Part shown: positions 14,937 through 21,710 of the stretch, one piece after another
How positions within the stretch are numbered: position 1 is the stretch's first letter
Layout of the letters: each line of letters begins with the position of its first letter
Assembly: GCA_041581055.1 (NCBI GenBank)
Contig: JBFGCT010000039.1
Location: forward strand, 1 to 26,200
DNA: 26,200 nt
Direction of reading: 5' to 3'
Source of the DNA: JBFGCT01 sp041581055
GTDB taxonomy: Bacteria > Actinomycetota > Acidimicrobiia > Acidimicrobiales > Ilumatobacteraceae
Position numbers and translations under genes: made by a program
Notes under the pieces: generated by a model
Told to the model about the DNA's origin: nothing
The model's database searches: none
The model's input: the letters and a program-made list of their open reading frames with translations, nothing else

Positions 14937-14942
14937 TAGCCT
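14937..14942 (+). promoter_or_regulatory. -10 element (TAGCCT) of the gene at 14952
   Basis: TAGCCT ends 9 nt before the GTG at 14952. The same arrangement, GATAGCCTC with GTG 9 nt on, recurs at 23354-23373. Confidence 0.55.
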
Positions 14943-14951
14943 CCGATCCTC

Positions 14952-15818
14952 GTGGCTACCTCCTCCTCATCGACCAAGAAAGCCGCCAAGCTGGCCCAGA
15001 AGGGCAAAGGGCAGAAGGTGCGCTTCCAGGGCGGCACGCTGTTCCCGTTCGTCGTGGCGCTCGTCATCGTGCTCGGCTTCGGGCTCGTCGTCTACGCCCG
15101 CCAGAGCCGCCCGCCCGCCGACGCGTCCGCCCCGCAGGTGACCGACCACTGGCACCACGCGTACGGGTTCTACCTTTGCGACACCTGGTTCGAGCTGTCC
15201 GGCAACGCCGAGGAGCAGGACTCCACCGGGCAGCTGATCAACAACGAGTTCCGCCGGACCGGCATCCACAGCCACGACGACGGCGTGATCCACTGGCACC
15301 CGTTCACCTCGGCCGCCGTCGGCCGCAACGCCGATCTCGGGGTGTTCCTCGACGTCTACGACGTCGGCCTGAGCAGCACGAAGTTGACGTTCCCCTCCGA
15401 GCAGCGGCCCCTCCTGCCCTACCAGCAGGAGACCGGAGTGTTCGAGGAGGACGAGACGAAGTGCACCGTCGACGGCGAGGAGCGGTCGGGGAGCCTGAAG
15501 GTCGTCGTGTGGGACAACTTCTCCGACACCGACGAGGGCACGACGTTCGTCGCCGACTTCAACAACATCCGCCTCGACCAGAACGGCATGGCGATCGCCA
15601 TCGCCTTCGTCCCCAACAACACCGACGTCGGGCTGCCGCCGTCGGCGCCGGGCCTGCTCGAGGCCGCCGCCGCCGACACCAACCAGCTGCGGCCCGAGGA
15701 CCTGCTCGGCGGCACGACGACGATCCCGGACCCGGCCACCGTTCCCGCCGGCACGACCGGGGATCCGGCGACCACGGGCGATCCGGTGACGACCGGGGAG
15801 CCGGTGACGACCGGCTGA
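14952..15818 (+). CDS. Single-pass membrane protein with histidine-rich extracellular domain, unknown function
   Basis: This 288-residue protein starts at GTG. A basic Ser/Lys-rich cytosolic N-terminus (residues 1-30) precedes one membrane segment (about 31-49, FPFVVALVIVLGFGLVVYA), so most of the protein is outside. The external domain has a striking histidine set: DHWHHAYGFYLCD (H66, H68, H69) and GIHSHDDGVIHWHPF (H106, H108, H114, H116). Cys76 and Cys171 could form a disulfide. The His/Asp arrangement suggests a metal site or a cupin-like sheet. The last 80 residues are flexible and end in four near-identical TTGDP(V/A) repeats. I do not recognise the family. It overlaps the next gene, a nucleotidyltransferase, by one base (TGATG), implying coupled translation and perhaps a shared role in surface glycan export or sensing. 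Confidence 0.82.
   Translation: MATSSSSTKKAAKLAQKGKGQKVRFQGGTLFPFVVALVIVLGFGLVVYARQSRPPADASAPQVTDHWHHAYGFYLCDTWFELSGNAEEQDSTGQLINNEFRRTGIHSHDDGVIHWHPFTSAAVGRNADLGVFLDVYDVGLSSTKLTFPSEQRPLLPYQQETGVFEEDETKCTVDGEERSGSLKVVVWDNFSDTDEGTTFVADFNNIRLDQNGMAIAIAFVPNNTDVGLPPSAPGLLEAAAADTNQLRPEDLLGGTTTIPDPATVPAGTTGDPATTGDPVTTGEPVTTG
15753..15818 (+). repeat. 18-bp in-frame tandem repeat, 3.7 copies
   Basis: Units start at 15753, 15771, 15789 and 15807 (the last truncated by the stop codon). Each unit encodes Thr-Thr-Gly-Asp/Glu-Pro-Ala/Val, differing by a few bases. It forms the C-terminus of the His-rich membrane protein and ends exactly at its stop. Confidence 0.85.
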
Positions 15819-16816
15819 TGCGCGCCGTCGTTCTCGTCGGCGGCTTCGGGACCCGGCTCCGTCCGCTCACGGCGTCGATCCCCAAGCCGATGCTGACCGT
15901 CGGGCATCGGCCGATGATCGCACTCCTGATCGACCGCCTCGCCCGGGGCGGCGTGTCCGAGGTGGTGCTCGCCCTCGGCTTCAAGCCCGAGCCGTTCGTC
16001 GAGGCCTTTCCCGACGGCAGGTGCGGCGACGTCAAGTTGTCGTACGCGGTCGAGCCCGAGCCGCTCGACACCGGCGGCGCGATCCGCTTCGCCGCCGAGT
16101 TCGCCGGCGTCGACGACACGTTCGTCGTGGCCAACGGCGACGTGATCACCGACCTCGACGTGGCGGCCCTGGTCGCCGTCCATCGGCGCACGTCGGCCGA
16201 GGCGACGATCCACCTGATCGGCGTGGACGACCCGTCGGCGTTCGGCGTCGTCGACATCGCCGACGACGGCCGCGTGCTCGACTTCGTCGAGAAGCCGCCG
16301 CCGGGCAGCGCGCCGAGCAATCTGATCAACGCCGGCACGTACGTCTTCGAACCGTCGGTGCTCGGCCGGATCGCCCCGAACCGCAAGGTCTCGATCGAGC
16401 GCGACACGTTCCCGCTGCTGGTGGCCGCCGGGCGGACCTACGGCTTCGCGACCGACGACTACTGGATCGACGCCGGTCGGCCCGACCTCTACCGGCAGGC
16501 CAACCTCGACGTGCTGTCCCCTCGCCGCCTGCACGATCGCAGCGTCGCCATCGCGCCTGACGCGACGGTCGCCGAGGGCGCCGACGTGGTGAACAGCGTC
16601 GTCGGGGCCCGAGCCGAGGTGCGCGCCGGCGCCCGCGTGATCGACAGCGTGGTCCTCCCGGGGGCGGTGATCGGGCCCGACTCGCTGGTCTCGTCGTCGC
16701 TCGTGCTCGGCGAGGTCGGCGCCGGGGCCACCGTGGTCGACGCCGTGATCGGGGCCGACGGGCGCGTCGCCCCCGGCGCCGCGCTCCACGGTGAGTCGCT
16801 GCCCACGCCGGCGTGA
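15818..16816 (+). CDS. Sugar-phosphate nucleotidyltransferase, probable mannose-1-phosphate guanylyltransferase
   Basis: This is 332 residues. It would make an NDP-sugar, most likely GDP-mannose, from mannose-1-phosphate. The pyrophosphorylase signature VVLVGGFGTRLRPLTASIPKP is complete (residues 4-24), followed by VANGDVITDLDV (metal-binding Asp), VEKPPPGSAPSNLINAGTYV and DDYWIDAGRPDLYRQANLD. From about residue 240, hexapeptide-like repeats (VAEGADVVNSVVGARAEVRA) form a left-handed beta-helix. This layout is that of ManC/ManB enzymes such as mycobacterial Rv3264c; glucose-1-phosphate specificity is the main alternative. GDP-mannose supply fits the GDP-mannose 4,6-dehydratase gene 4 kb downstream. 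Its ATG shares one base with the stop of the His-rich membrane protein. Confidence 0.88.
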   Translation: MRAVVLVGGFGTRLRPLTASIPKPMLTVGHRPMIALLIDRLARGGVSEVVLALGFKPEPFVEAFPDGRCGDVKLSYAVEPEPLDTGGAIRFAAEFAGVDDTFVVANGDVITDLDVAALVAVHRRTSAEATIHLIGVDDPSAFGVVDIADDGRVLDFVEKPPPGSAPSNLINAGTYVFEPSVLGRIAPNRKVSIERDTFPLLVAAGRTYGFATDDYWIDAGRPDLYRQANLDVLSPRRLHDRSVAIAPDATVAEGADVVNSVVGARAEVRAGARVIDSVVLPGAVIGPDSLVSSSLVLGEVGAGATVVDAVIGADGRVAPGAALHGESLPTPA

Positions 16817-16821
16817 GTGAA

Positions 16822-16827
16822 TAACGT
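16822..16827 (+). promoter_or_regulatory. -10 element (TAACGT) of the gene at 16834
   Basis: TAACGT ends 6 nt before the ATG at 16834, in a gap of only 17 bp after the nucleotidyltransferase gene. No ribosome site is present. Confidence 0.5.
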
Positions 16828-16833
16828 CGCGAC

Positions 16834-17739
16834 ATGAACGTCGTCGTCATCGGCGGTGCGGGCTTCATCGGATCGCACCTGGTCGACCGCCTTCTCGCCG
16901 AGGGCCACGCGGTCGACGTGATCGACGACCTGTCGACCGGGACGCTCGGCAACCTCGCCGAGGCGCGGGCGGCGGGCGGGGAGTTGAAGATCCACCACCT
17001 CGACGCGACGTCCCCCGACGCCGACTCGCTGCTCGGGATGCGCCACCCCGACCTGGTGTACCACCTCGCGCTGTTCCCCCGCGCCGACCGCTCGGCGGTC
17101 GTGCAGGGGCGCGGGTTCACCTCGGCGCTGGTGTTGCTCGACGCCGCCCGCCGCCATGCGATCGACAAGATCGTCGTCGCCGTTCCGGCGACCTCGGTGT
17201 ACGGCCAGCCGTCGGTGTCGTCGCTGCCGGCGAAGGAGGGCGAGCTCACGCCGCGCGGCGTCCGCGGGGTCGTCGCGCGGGCGATCGTCGACCTGCTGGT
17301 CACCCACCGCGAGCACGACATGATCGAGTTCTCGGCGCTGGCGCTGGCGTCGGTCTACGGGCCCCGGCAGCGGCCCGACGCCGGCGTCGTCGCCGCGTTC
17401 CACCACGCCTTCGCGGGTGGGACGGCGCCCGTGATCGACGGCGACGGTCGGCAGACTCGCGATTTCGTGTACATCGACGATGTGGTCGACGCGCTCGTGC
17501 GGGCCGGGGAACGGGGCAGCGGGTTGGTGATCAACGTCGGGACCGGCGAGCAAACGGCGGTCCGCGACCTGTGGCGGCTGGTGAGCGCGGGCGGGGGTCG
17601 TGAACCGGTGACCGCCCCGCCGCGCCCCGACGATCTCGCGCGTTTCGCCGTGTCGCCGGTGCGCGCCCGCATCCACCTCGGTTGGTCGCCGTGGACGGGG
17701 CTCGATGAGGGTCTCGGCCGGATGCGGTCCGGGGGCTGA
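16834..17739 (+). CDS. SDR-type NAD-dependent epimerase/dehydratase homologue lacking the Tyr-Lys catalytic pair
   Basis: This 301-residue protein has the extended-SDR fold of UDP-glucose 4-epimerase relatives. The NAD motif VVVIGGAGFIGSHLVDRLL (residues 3-21) is perfect, DDLSTGTLGNL (31-41) is the usual ribose-binding strand, and SVYGPRQRPDAGVVAAF and RDFVYIDDVVDAL are normal. The active-site helix is not. Where active enzymes have Y-x-x-x-K (SPYGVSK), this reads TPRGVRGVVARA, with Arg144 and Ala148 in the Tyr and Lys positions. The NAD site and the downstream nucleotide-sugar motif are kept, the frame is intact and codon use is normal, so it is not a pseudogene. It may bind a sugar nucleotide without catalysing epimerisation, or use another base. 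It follows the guanylyltransferase by 17 bp with its own TAACGT hexamer. Confidence 0.85.
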   Translation: MNVVVIGGAGFIGSHLVDRLLAEGHAVDVIDDLSTGTLGNLAEARAAGGELKIHHLDATSPDADSLLGMRHPDLVYHLALFPRADRSAVVQGRGFTSALVLLDAARRHAIDKIVVAVPATSVYGQPSVSSLPAKEGELTPRGVRGVVARAIVDLLVTHREHDMIEFSALALASVYGPRQRPDAGVVAAFHHAFAGGTAPVIDGDGRQTRDFVYIDDVVDALVRAGERGSGLVINVGTGEQTAVRDLWRLVSAGGGREPVTAPPRPDDLARFAVSPVRARIHLGWSPWTGLDEGLGRMRSGG

Positions 17740-17784
17740 CCGGGATCCGTGGCGGTGGGCGCGCGGTCTGCAACACTCGACTCG

Positions 17785-18528
17785 ATGTCGACGCCGCCGC
17801 CGCCACCACCACCGGGGTTCGATCCGCTCGCCGGCGCTCCGCCGCCCCCGCCCCCGTCGCCGACCCAGCCGCAGCCACCGCCCGGATACGTCGCGTACGG
17901 CACGCCCATGCAGACCCAGGCGATGCTGCACAACACGAGCGGCTTGCGGCTGGCGACCGTCATCCTGATCTGGGTGGCCACCCTCGGGAGCGGATTGCAG
18001 CTTGCCGCCGTGGCCAACCGGCGAGCGGTGTGGGACGACCCGTCGTCGTCGTTCGGCGACCTGGTCAACGCCGACGACTCGGTGGCCGCCGCGTTTCTCT
18101 TCTACCTGGTCGTCGCCGTCGCGGCGTTGATCGTGTTGTCGATCTGGACCCTGCGGTCGGTCCGCAACAGCCAGACGCTCGGCGCGCGGCAGGTGCGCCC
18201 CGGCCTGGCTTGTGGCGGGTGGTACATCCCGTTCGGCAACGTCTTCGTGCCGTTCATCCAGATCCGCAGGGCGACCGGCGCGATGGGCGGCAAGACCACC
18301 GGGAGCACGGTCTGGCAGGCCGGCTGGGGGGTCATGGTGGTCGGCGGGCTGATCCTCAACACCGCGTTCAACGACACCAGCCTGTCCAGGAGCGCGGTGA
18401 GCGAGGACCTGTCGACCCAGGTCACCGGGGCTGCGGTCTCCTTCGTCGCGGCGATCGTCGCGGCGATCGGCGCGACGATCGCGACCAAGGCGCTCGACGA
18501 CGCGGTCAAGGCCAAGGTCGCCGCCTGA
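17785..18528 (+). CDS. DUF4328-type membrane protein
   Basis: This 247-residue protein starts with a proline-rich cytosolic tail (PPPPPPPGFDPLAG and PPPPPPSPTQPQPPPGYVAY, residues 4-37). Four membrane segments are apparent: about residues 56-76, 99-121, 173-192 and 214-232. The loop GLACGGWYIPFGNVFVPFIQ matches the WfiPianlxxP core of DUF4328, found in many actinobacteria and of unknown function. The Pro-rich tail suggests protein-protein contacts. ATG 17785 was preferred to an upstream GTG at 17749 because AACACT (17772-17777), a one-mismatch TAnnnT, ends 7 nt ahead and the extra residues look non-coding. It converges on cofD with a 16-bp gap and no visible terminator hairpin. Confidence 0.85.
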   Translation: MSTPPPPPPPGFDPLAGAPPPPPPSPTQPQPPPGYVAYGTPMQTQAMLHNTSGLRLATVILIWVATLGSGLQLAAVANRRAVWDDPSSSFGDLVNADDSVAAAFLFYLVVAVAALIVLSIWTLRSVRNSQTLGARQVRPGLACGGWYIPFGNVFVPFIQIRRATGAMGGKTTGSTVWQAGWGVMVVGGLILNTAFNDTSLSRSAVSEDLSTQVTGAAVSFVAAIVAAIGATIATKALDDAVKAKVAA

Positions 18529-18544
18529 CGCGCGACGCGCCCGC

Positions 18545-19501
18545 TCAGCGGACCGCGTCGAGCGTGGCCAGCGCGAGCGCGCGGGCGACCGCCGGCGAGG
18601 ACATGATCGACGGGACGACCACGCAGCGCATTCCCTGCGCCTCGACGGCGTCGGCATGGCCGGCGTCGGCCGGGTCGACGACGAGCGCCGACGCGATCGG
18701 CGCGTAGAGCCGGGCCACGCCGACGACCGACGCCTCGTGACCGAGCTCGCGCATCATCCGCGCCGCCGGGCCCTTGATCGCCGCGCCGCCGACGATCGGG
18801 GAGACGGCCACGACGCGGGCCCGACGGGCGGCGAGCAGCGCGTCGACGCCGGGCAGCGAGCGGATCGGCGCGATCGAGACGAGCGGGTTGGACGGCGCGA
18901 CGACGATCGCGTCGGCGTCGTCGAGCGCGGCGAGCGTCTGCGGCGACGCCGCCGCCTCGCCGGCGAAGCGCACCGCGGTGATGGGTGTGTCGTGACGCAA
19001 CCGGACGAAGTAGTCCTGGAACCCCACCTCACCGTGGTCGCGGGTCGTGACGATCGTCGAGCGCCGGTCGTCGCTCATCGGGAGGAGCCGGACCGGCACG
19101 TCCCAGGCGCGACGGATCTCGTCGGTCACATCGGACAGCGAGCCGCCCTCGGCGAGCCGGGCGGTGCGGTAGAGGTGCGTTGCGAGGTCGACGTCGCCCA
19201 GGTTGAACCAGCGCGGGGCGGCCGCCGAGCCGGACGGCCTGACGCGCTCGTAGCGCTCGAGGGCGCCGATCGCCCGCCAGGTCTCCGCCGTCAGCCCCCA
19301 GCCCCGGTCGGCGTCGATCGCCCCCGCCAGCGTGTACGTGATCGTGTCGAGATCCGGCGAGATCGACAGCCCGTGCAGCACGGTGTCGTCGCCGGTGTTG
19401 ACGACCGCGGTCACGCCGGCCGGGTCGACGGCGTCGACCAGACCGAGGAGGAAGCGCGCCGCGCCCACGCCGCCGGACAGGACCGCGATCTGGCCGGTCA
19501 C
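18545..19501 (-). CDS. cofD: 2-phospho-L-lactate transferase family protein (CofD/FbiA), coenzyme F420 synthesis
   Basis: This is 318 residues, the normal family length. The enzyme joins the Fo deazaflavin to a phospholactyl or phosphoenolpyruvyl group from a GDP-activated donor, making (dehydro-)F420-0. The signature IAVLSGGVGAARFLLGL is at residues 5-21 and VVNTGDDTVLHGLSISPDLD at 33-52. RWFNLGDVDLATHL supplies the Fo-binding region, and VVAPSNPLVSIAPI and GGAAIKGPA are also typical. The GTG start at 19501 overlaps the stop of the upstream glycosyltransferase gene as GTGA, so the two are coupled. The frame is open further upstream, but the Rossmann strand fixes this start. The gamma-glutamyl ligase partner (CofE/FbiB) is not in the window. 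Its presence predicts F420-dependent oxidoreductases elsewhere in the genome. Confidence 0.94.
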   Translation of the reverse strand: MTGQIAVLSGGVGAARFLLGLVDAVDPAGVTAVVNTGDDTVLHGLSISPDLDTITYTLAGAIDADRGWGLTAETWRAIGALERYERVRPSGSAAAPRWFNLGDVDLATHLYRTARLAEGGSLSDVTDEIRRAWDVPVRLLPMSDDRRSTIVTTRDHGEVGFQDYFVRLRHDTPITAVRFAGEAAASPQTLAALDDADAIVVAPSNPLVSIAPIRSLPGVDALLAARRARVVAVSPIVGGAAIKGPAARMMRELGHEASVVGVARLYAPIASALVVDPADAGHADAVEAQGMRCVVVPSIMSSPAVARALALATLDAVR

Positions 19502-20607
19502 CGGTTGGCCAGCTCCTCGTAGAGCGCCAGATACGCGTCCCCGGTCGCCCGCCAGCTGAAGCGACCGAGGTTCGCCGTGCCCCGGTCGACGAGCGCGTCC
19601 CGGACGGCGGCGCCGTCGAGGACGGCGTGCAGGTTCGCCGCCAGCGCGTCGGCGTCGCCCGGCGGGCCGAACAGGGCGCCGTCGCCGGCGATCTCGGCGA
19701 TCGAGCCGGCGTTCGACGCCACGACCGGGACACCGGCCTGTTGGGCCTCGAGGACGGGGAAGCCGAACCCCTCGTCGAGCGAGGGGTAGGCGAGCGCCGC
19801 GGCATGGTGCAGCAGCCACGCCTTGAGGCTGCGGTCGACCGTGTCGGCGCGGATCACGCGCGCCGCGGTTCGCGCGTCGAGGCGGTCGACGCGGCCCGCG
19901 AGCTCGGTGGCTGCGTCGCCGTCGGCGCCGGCCAGCACGAGCAGCGCGTCGGGATGGTTCTCGGCGAGCTGCTCGAAGGCGGCCACCAGTGTCGGGAGAT
20001 CCTTGCGCCGCTCGACGGTGCCCAGGGCGAGGACGAAGGTGCGGTCGGTCAGCCGCTCGGCGAGGCCCCCGCCGGCGCTCGCCGCGTCGGCGGACCCCGG
20101 CGTCCACGGCTCGATCGGCGGCGGGCCGAGGTGGGCGGCGTGGACCCGGTCGCCGCCGAGCAGCGCGCGTACCCGCGCCGCCGTTGCCTCCGAGCTGGTC
20201 AGGACGGCCGCGCCGTCGGCGACGGCGCGGCGGAGGACCGCCCCGGCACGGCGGACGTCCGGGCCGGCGAGCTCGGGGTGCTCGAGGAACCAGCAGTCGT
20301 AGACCGACACGACGCGCGGGCACCGGGTCGGCGGCACGACGTAGTTCGTCCCGTGCACGACGTCGGGACGGCCGAGGAAGCGATCCATCGGCGGCGCCGA
20401 CGGCATCGCCCACAACCGGTGCGCCACGGCGCCGGGCAGCGGCAGGCGGCGCTGGGGCGGGGCGAGCTTGGCCCGAGCGCTGACGACATAGGGGACGATG
20501 TCGAGGCCGGGGCGATCGTCGAGGTCGTCGAGGACCCACGCGACGGCGTTGCCGATGCCGGTCCGGCGACCGTGCAGCGGTCCGACGTCGAGTCCCACGC
20601 TCACCAT
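19498..20607 (-). CDS. Glycosyltransferase family 4
   Basis: This 369-residue GT-B enzyme begins VSVGLDVGPLHGRRTGIGNA, with the acceptor glycine turn GRRTGIGNA typical of mannosyltransferases such as the PimB/MtfB group. VVHGTNYVVPPTRCPRVVSV and SVYDCWFLEHPELAG continue the N-domain. The donor domain shows LALGTVERRKDLPTLVAAFE and AYPSLDEGFGFPVLEAQQAG (E-x7-E). The sugar is unknown. The ATG at 20607 follows TACGAT by 9 nt; an alternative GTG is the next codon. It is divergent from the GDP-mannose dehydratase gene across 95 bp and overlaps cofD by 4 bases at its 3' end. A joint transcript of a glycosyltransferase and an F420 gene has no obvious biochemical reason. Confidence 0.9.
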   Translation of the reverse strand: MVSVGLDVGPLHGRRTGIGNAVAWVLDDLDDRPGLDIVPYVVSARAKLAPPQRRLPLPGAVAHRLWAMPSAPPMDRFLGRPDVVHGTNYVVPPTRCPRVVSVYDCWFLEHPELAGPDVRRAGAVLRRAVADGAAVLTSSEATAARVRALLGGDRVHAAHLGPPPIEPWTPGSADAASAGGGLAERLTDRTFVLALGTVERRKDLPTLVAAFEQLAENHPDALLVLAGADGDAATELAGRVDRLDARTAARVIRADTVDRSLKAWLLHHAAALAYPSLDEGFGFPVLEAQQAGVPVVASNAGSIAEIAGDGALFGPPGDADALAANLHAVLDGAAVRDALVDRGTANLGRFSWRATGDAYLALYEELANR

Positions 20608-20616
20608 GCGGCGGCG

Positions 20617-20622
20617 ATCGTA
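20617..20622 (-). promoter_or_regulatory. -10 element (TACGAT) of the glycosyltransferase-cofD operon
   Basis: On the minus strand TACGAT ends 9 nt before the ATG at 20607. Confidence 0.45.
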
Positions 20623-20686
20623 CCGGCGGGGGCGAGCCTGGCCGTGCGGGTCGTGGCGGGTCGTGCGGGGGAACGGCTCCGGGCCG

Positions 20687-20692
20687 TAGACT
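20687..20692 (+). promoter_or_regulatory. -10 element (TAGACT) of the GDP-mannose dehydratase gene
   Basis: TAGACT ends 10 nt before the ATG at 20703, which would leave a leader of only about 3 nt. Confidence 0.5.
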
Positions 20693-20702
20693 CCGTGACC
20701 CT

Positions 20703-21698
20703 ATGCCGCGCGCGTTCATCACCGGAATCACGGGCCAGGACGGCCAACACCTGGCCGAGTTCCTGTACGACAAGGGGTACGACGTCTACGGGATGGTGAA
20801 GGGCCAGAGCAACCCGCGGGCCGCCCGCCTGCAAGAAGAGCTGCCGTTCGTCGAGTTGGTGCCCGGCGACCTGGCCGACCTGCCGTCGCTCGTCGCCGCC
20901 CTCCAGCTCGCCCAGCCCGACGAGGTCTACAACCTCGGGGCGATCTCGTTCGTCGCGCTGTCGTTCTCACAGGCCGAGCTGACCGCCAACATCTCCGGCC
21001 TCGGGGTGTTGCGCATGCTCGAGGCGATCCGGATGGTCGGCGGCACGCAAGACAACCCGATCCGCTTCTACCAGGCGTCCTCGTCGGAGATGTTCGGCAA
21101 GGTGCGCGAGACCCCGCAGCACGAGCTGACCGGCTTTCACCCCCGCTCGCCTTACGGCTGCGCCAAGGTGTTCGGCCACGACATCGTCGTCAACTACCGC
21201 GAGTCGTACGGGCTGCACGCGTCGTCGGGCATCCTGTTCAACCACGAGGGCCCCCGCCGGGGCATCGAGTTCGTCACCCGCAAGGTCTCCAACGCGGCGG
21301 CCCGCATCAAGCTCGGGCTGCAGCGCGAGCTCGTGCTCGGCAACCTCGACTCCAAGCGCGACTGGGGCTACGCGGGCGATTACGTCAAGGCGATGTGGCT
21401 GATGCTGCAGCAGGACGAGCCCGACGACTACGTGGTGGCCACCGGGAAGACCCACTCGATCGAGGACTTCGTGTCGAAGGCGTTCGCCGAGGTGGGCATC
21501 GACGACTGGCGGCAGTACGTGCGCCAGGATCCGAAGTTCTTCCGGCCGTCGGAGGTCGATCTGCTCATCGGCGACGCGTCCAAGGCGCGCGAGCGCCTCG
21601 GTTGGCGGCCCGAGGTCGACTTCGACCAACTCGTCAAGATGATGGTCGCCCACGACCTCGAGCTCGAGGCGACCAAGGCCGGGCTGGCCATCCCCTGA
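20703..21698 (+). CDS. gmd: GDP-mannose 4,6-dehydratase
   Basis: This 331-residue extended SDR converts GDP-mannose to GDP-4-keto-6-deoxymannose, precursor of GDP-fucose, GDP-rhamnose and others. FITGITGQDGQHLAEFLYDKG (residues 5-25) is the diagnostic GITGQDG NADP motif. YNLGAISFVALSF (76-88), the active-site ASSSEMFGKVRE (125-136) and SPYGCAKVFGHD with Tyr151/Lys155 are all present. FNHEGPRRGIEFVTRKVSNA and GNLDSKRDWGYAGDYVKAMW are near-universal in Gmd. The closing DPKFFRPSEVDLLIGDASKA also matches. No second-step enzyme (fucose synthase or Rmd reductase) is adjacent, so the final sugar is unknown. It ends 12 bp from the convergent flippase gene. The GDP-mannose would come from the guanylyltransferase at 15818. 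Confidence 0.95.
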   Translation: MPRAFITGITGQDGQHLAEFLYDKGYDVYGMVKGQSNPRAARLQEELPFVELVPGDLADLPSLVAALQLAQPDEVYNLGAISFVALSFSQAELTANISGLGVLRMLEAIRMVGGTQDNPIRFYQASSSEMFGKVRETPQHELTGFHPRSPYGCAKVFGHDIVVNYRESYGLHASSGILFNHEGPRRGIEFVTRKVSNAAARIKLGLQRELVLGNLDSKRDWGYAGDYVKAMWLMLQQDEPDDYVVATGKTHSIEDFVSKAFAEVGIDDWRQYVRQDPKFFRPSEVDLLIGDASKARERLGWRPEVDFDQLVKMMVAHDLELEATKAGLAIP

Positions 21699-21710
21699 CG
21701 CCGTCGCGGG

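Noticed and set aside
17749..17784. Upstream GTG start for the DUF4328 protein
   Set aside because: The 12 added residues have no hydrophobic or conserved character, and the ATG at 17785 fits the 7-nt promoter spacing better.
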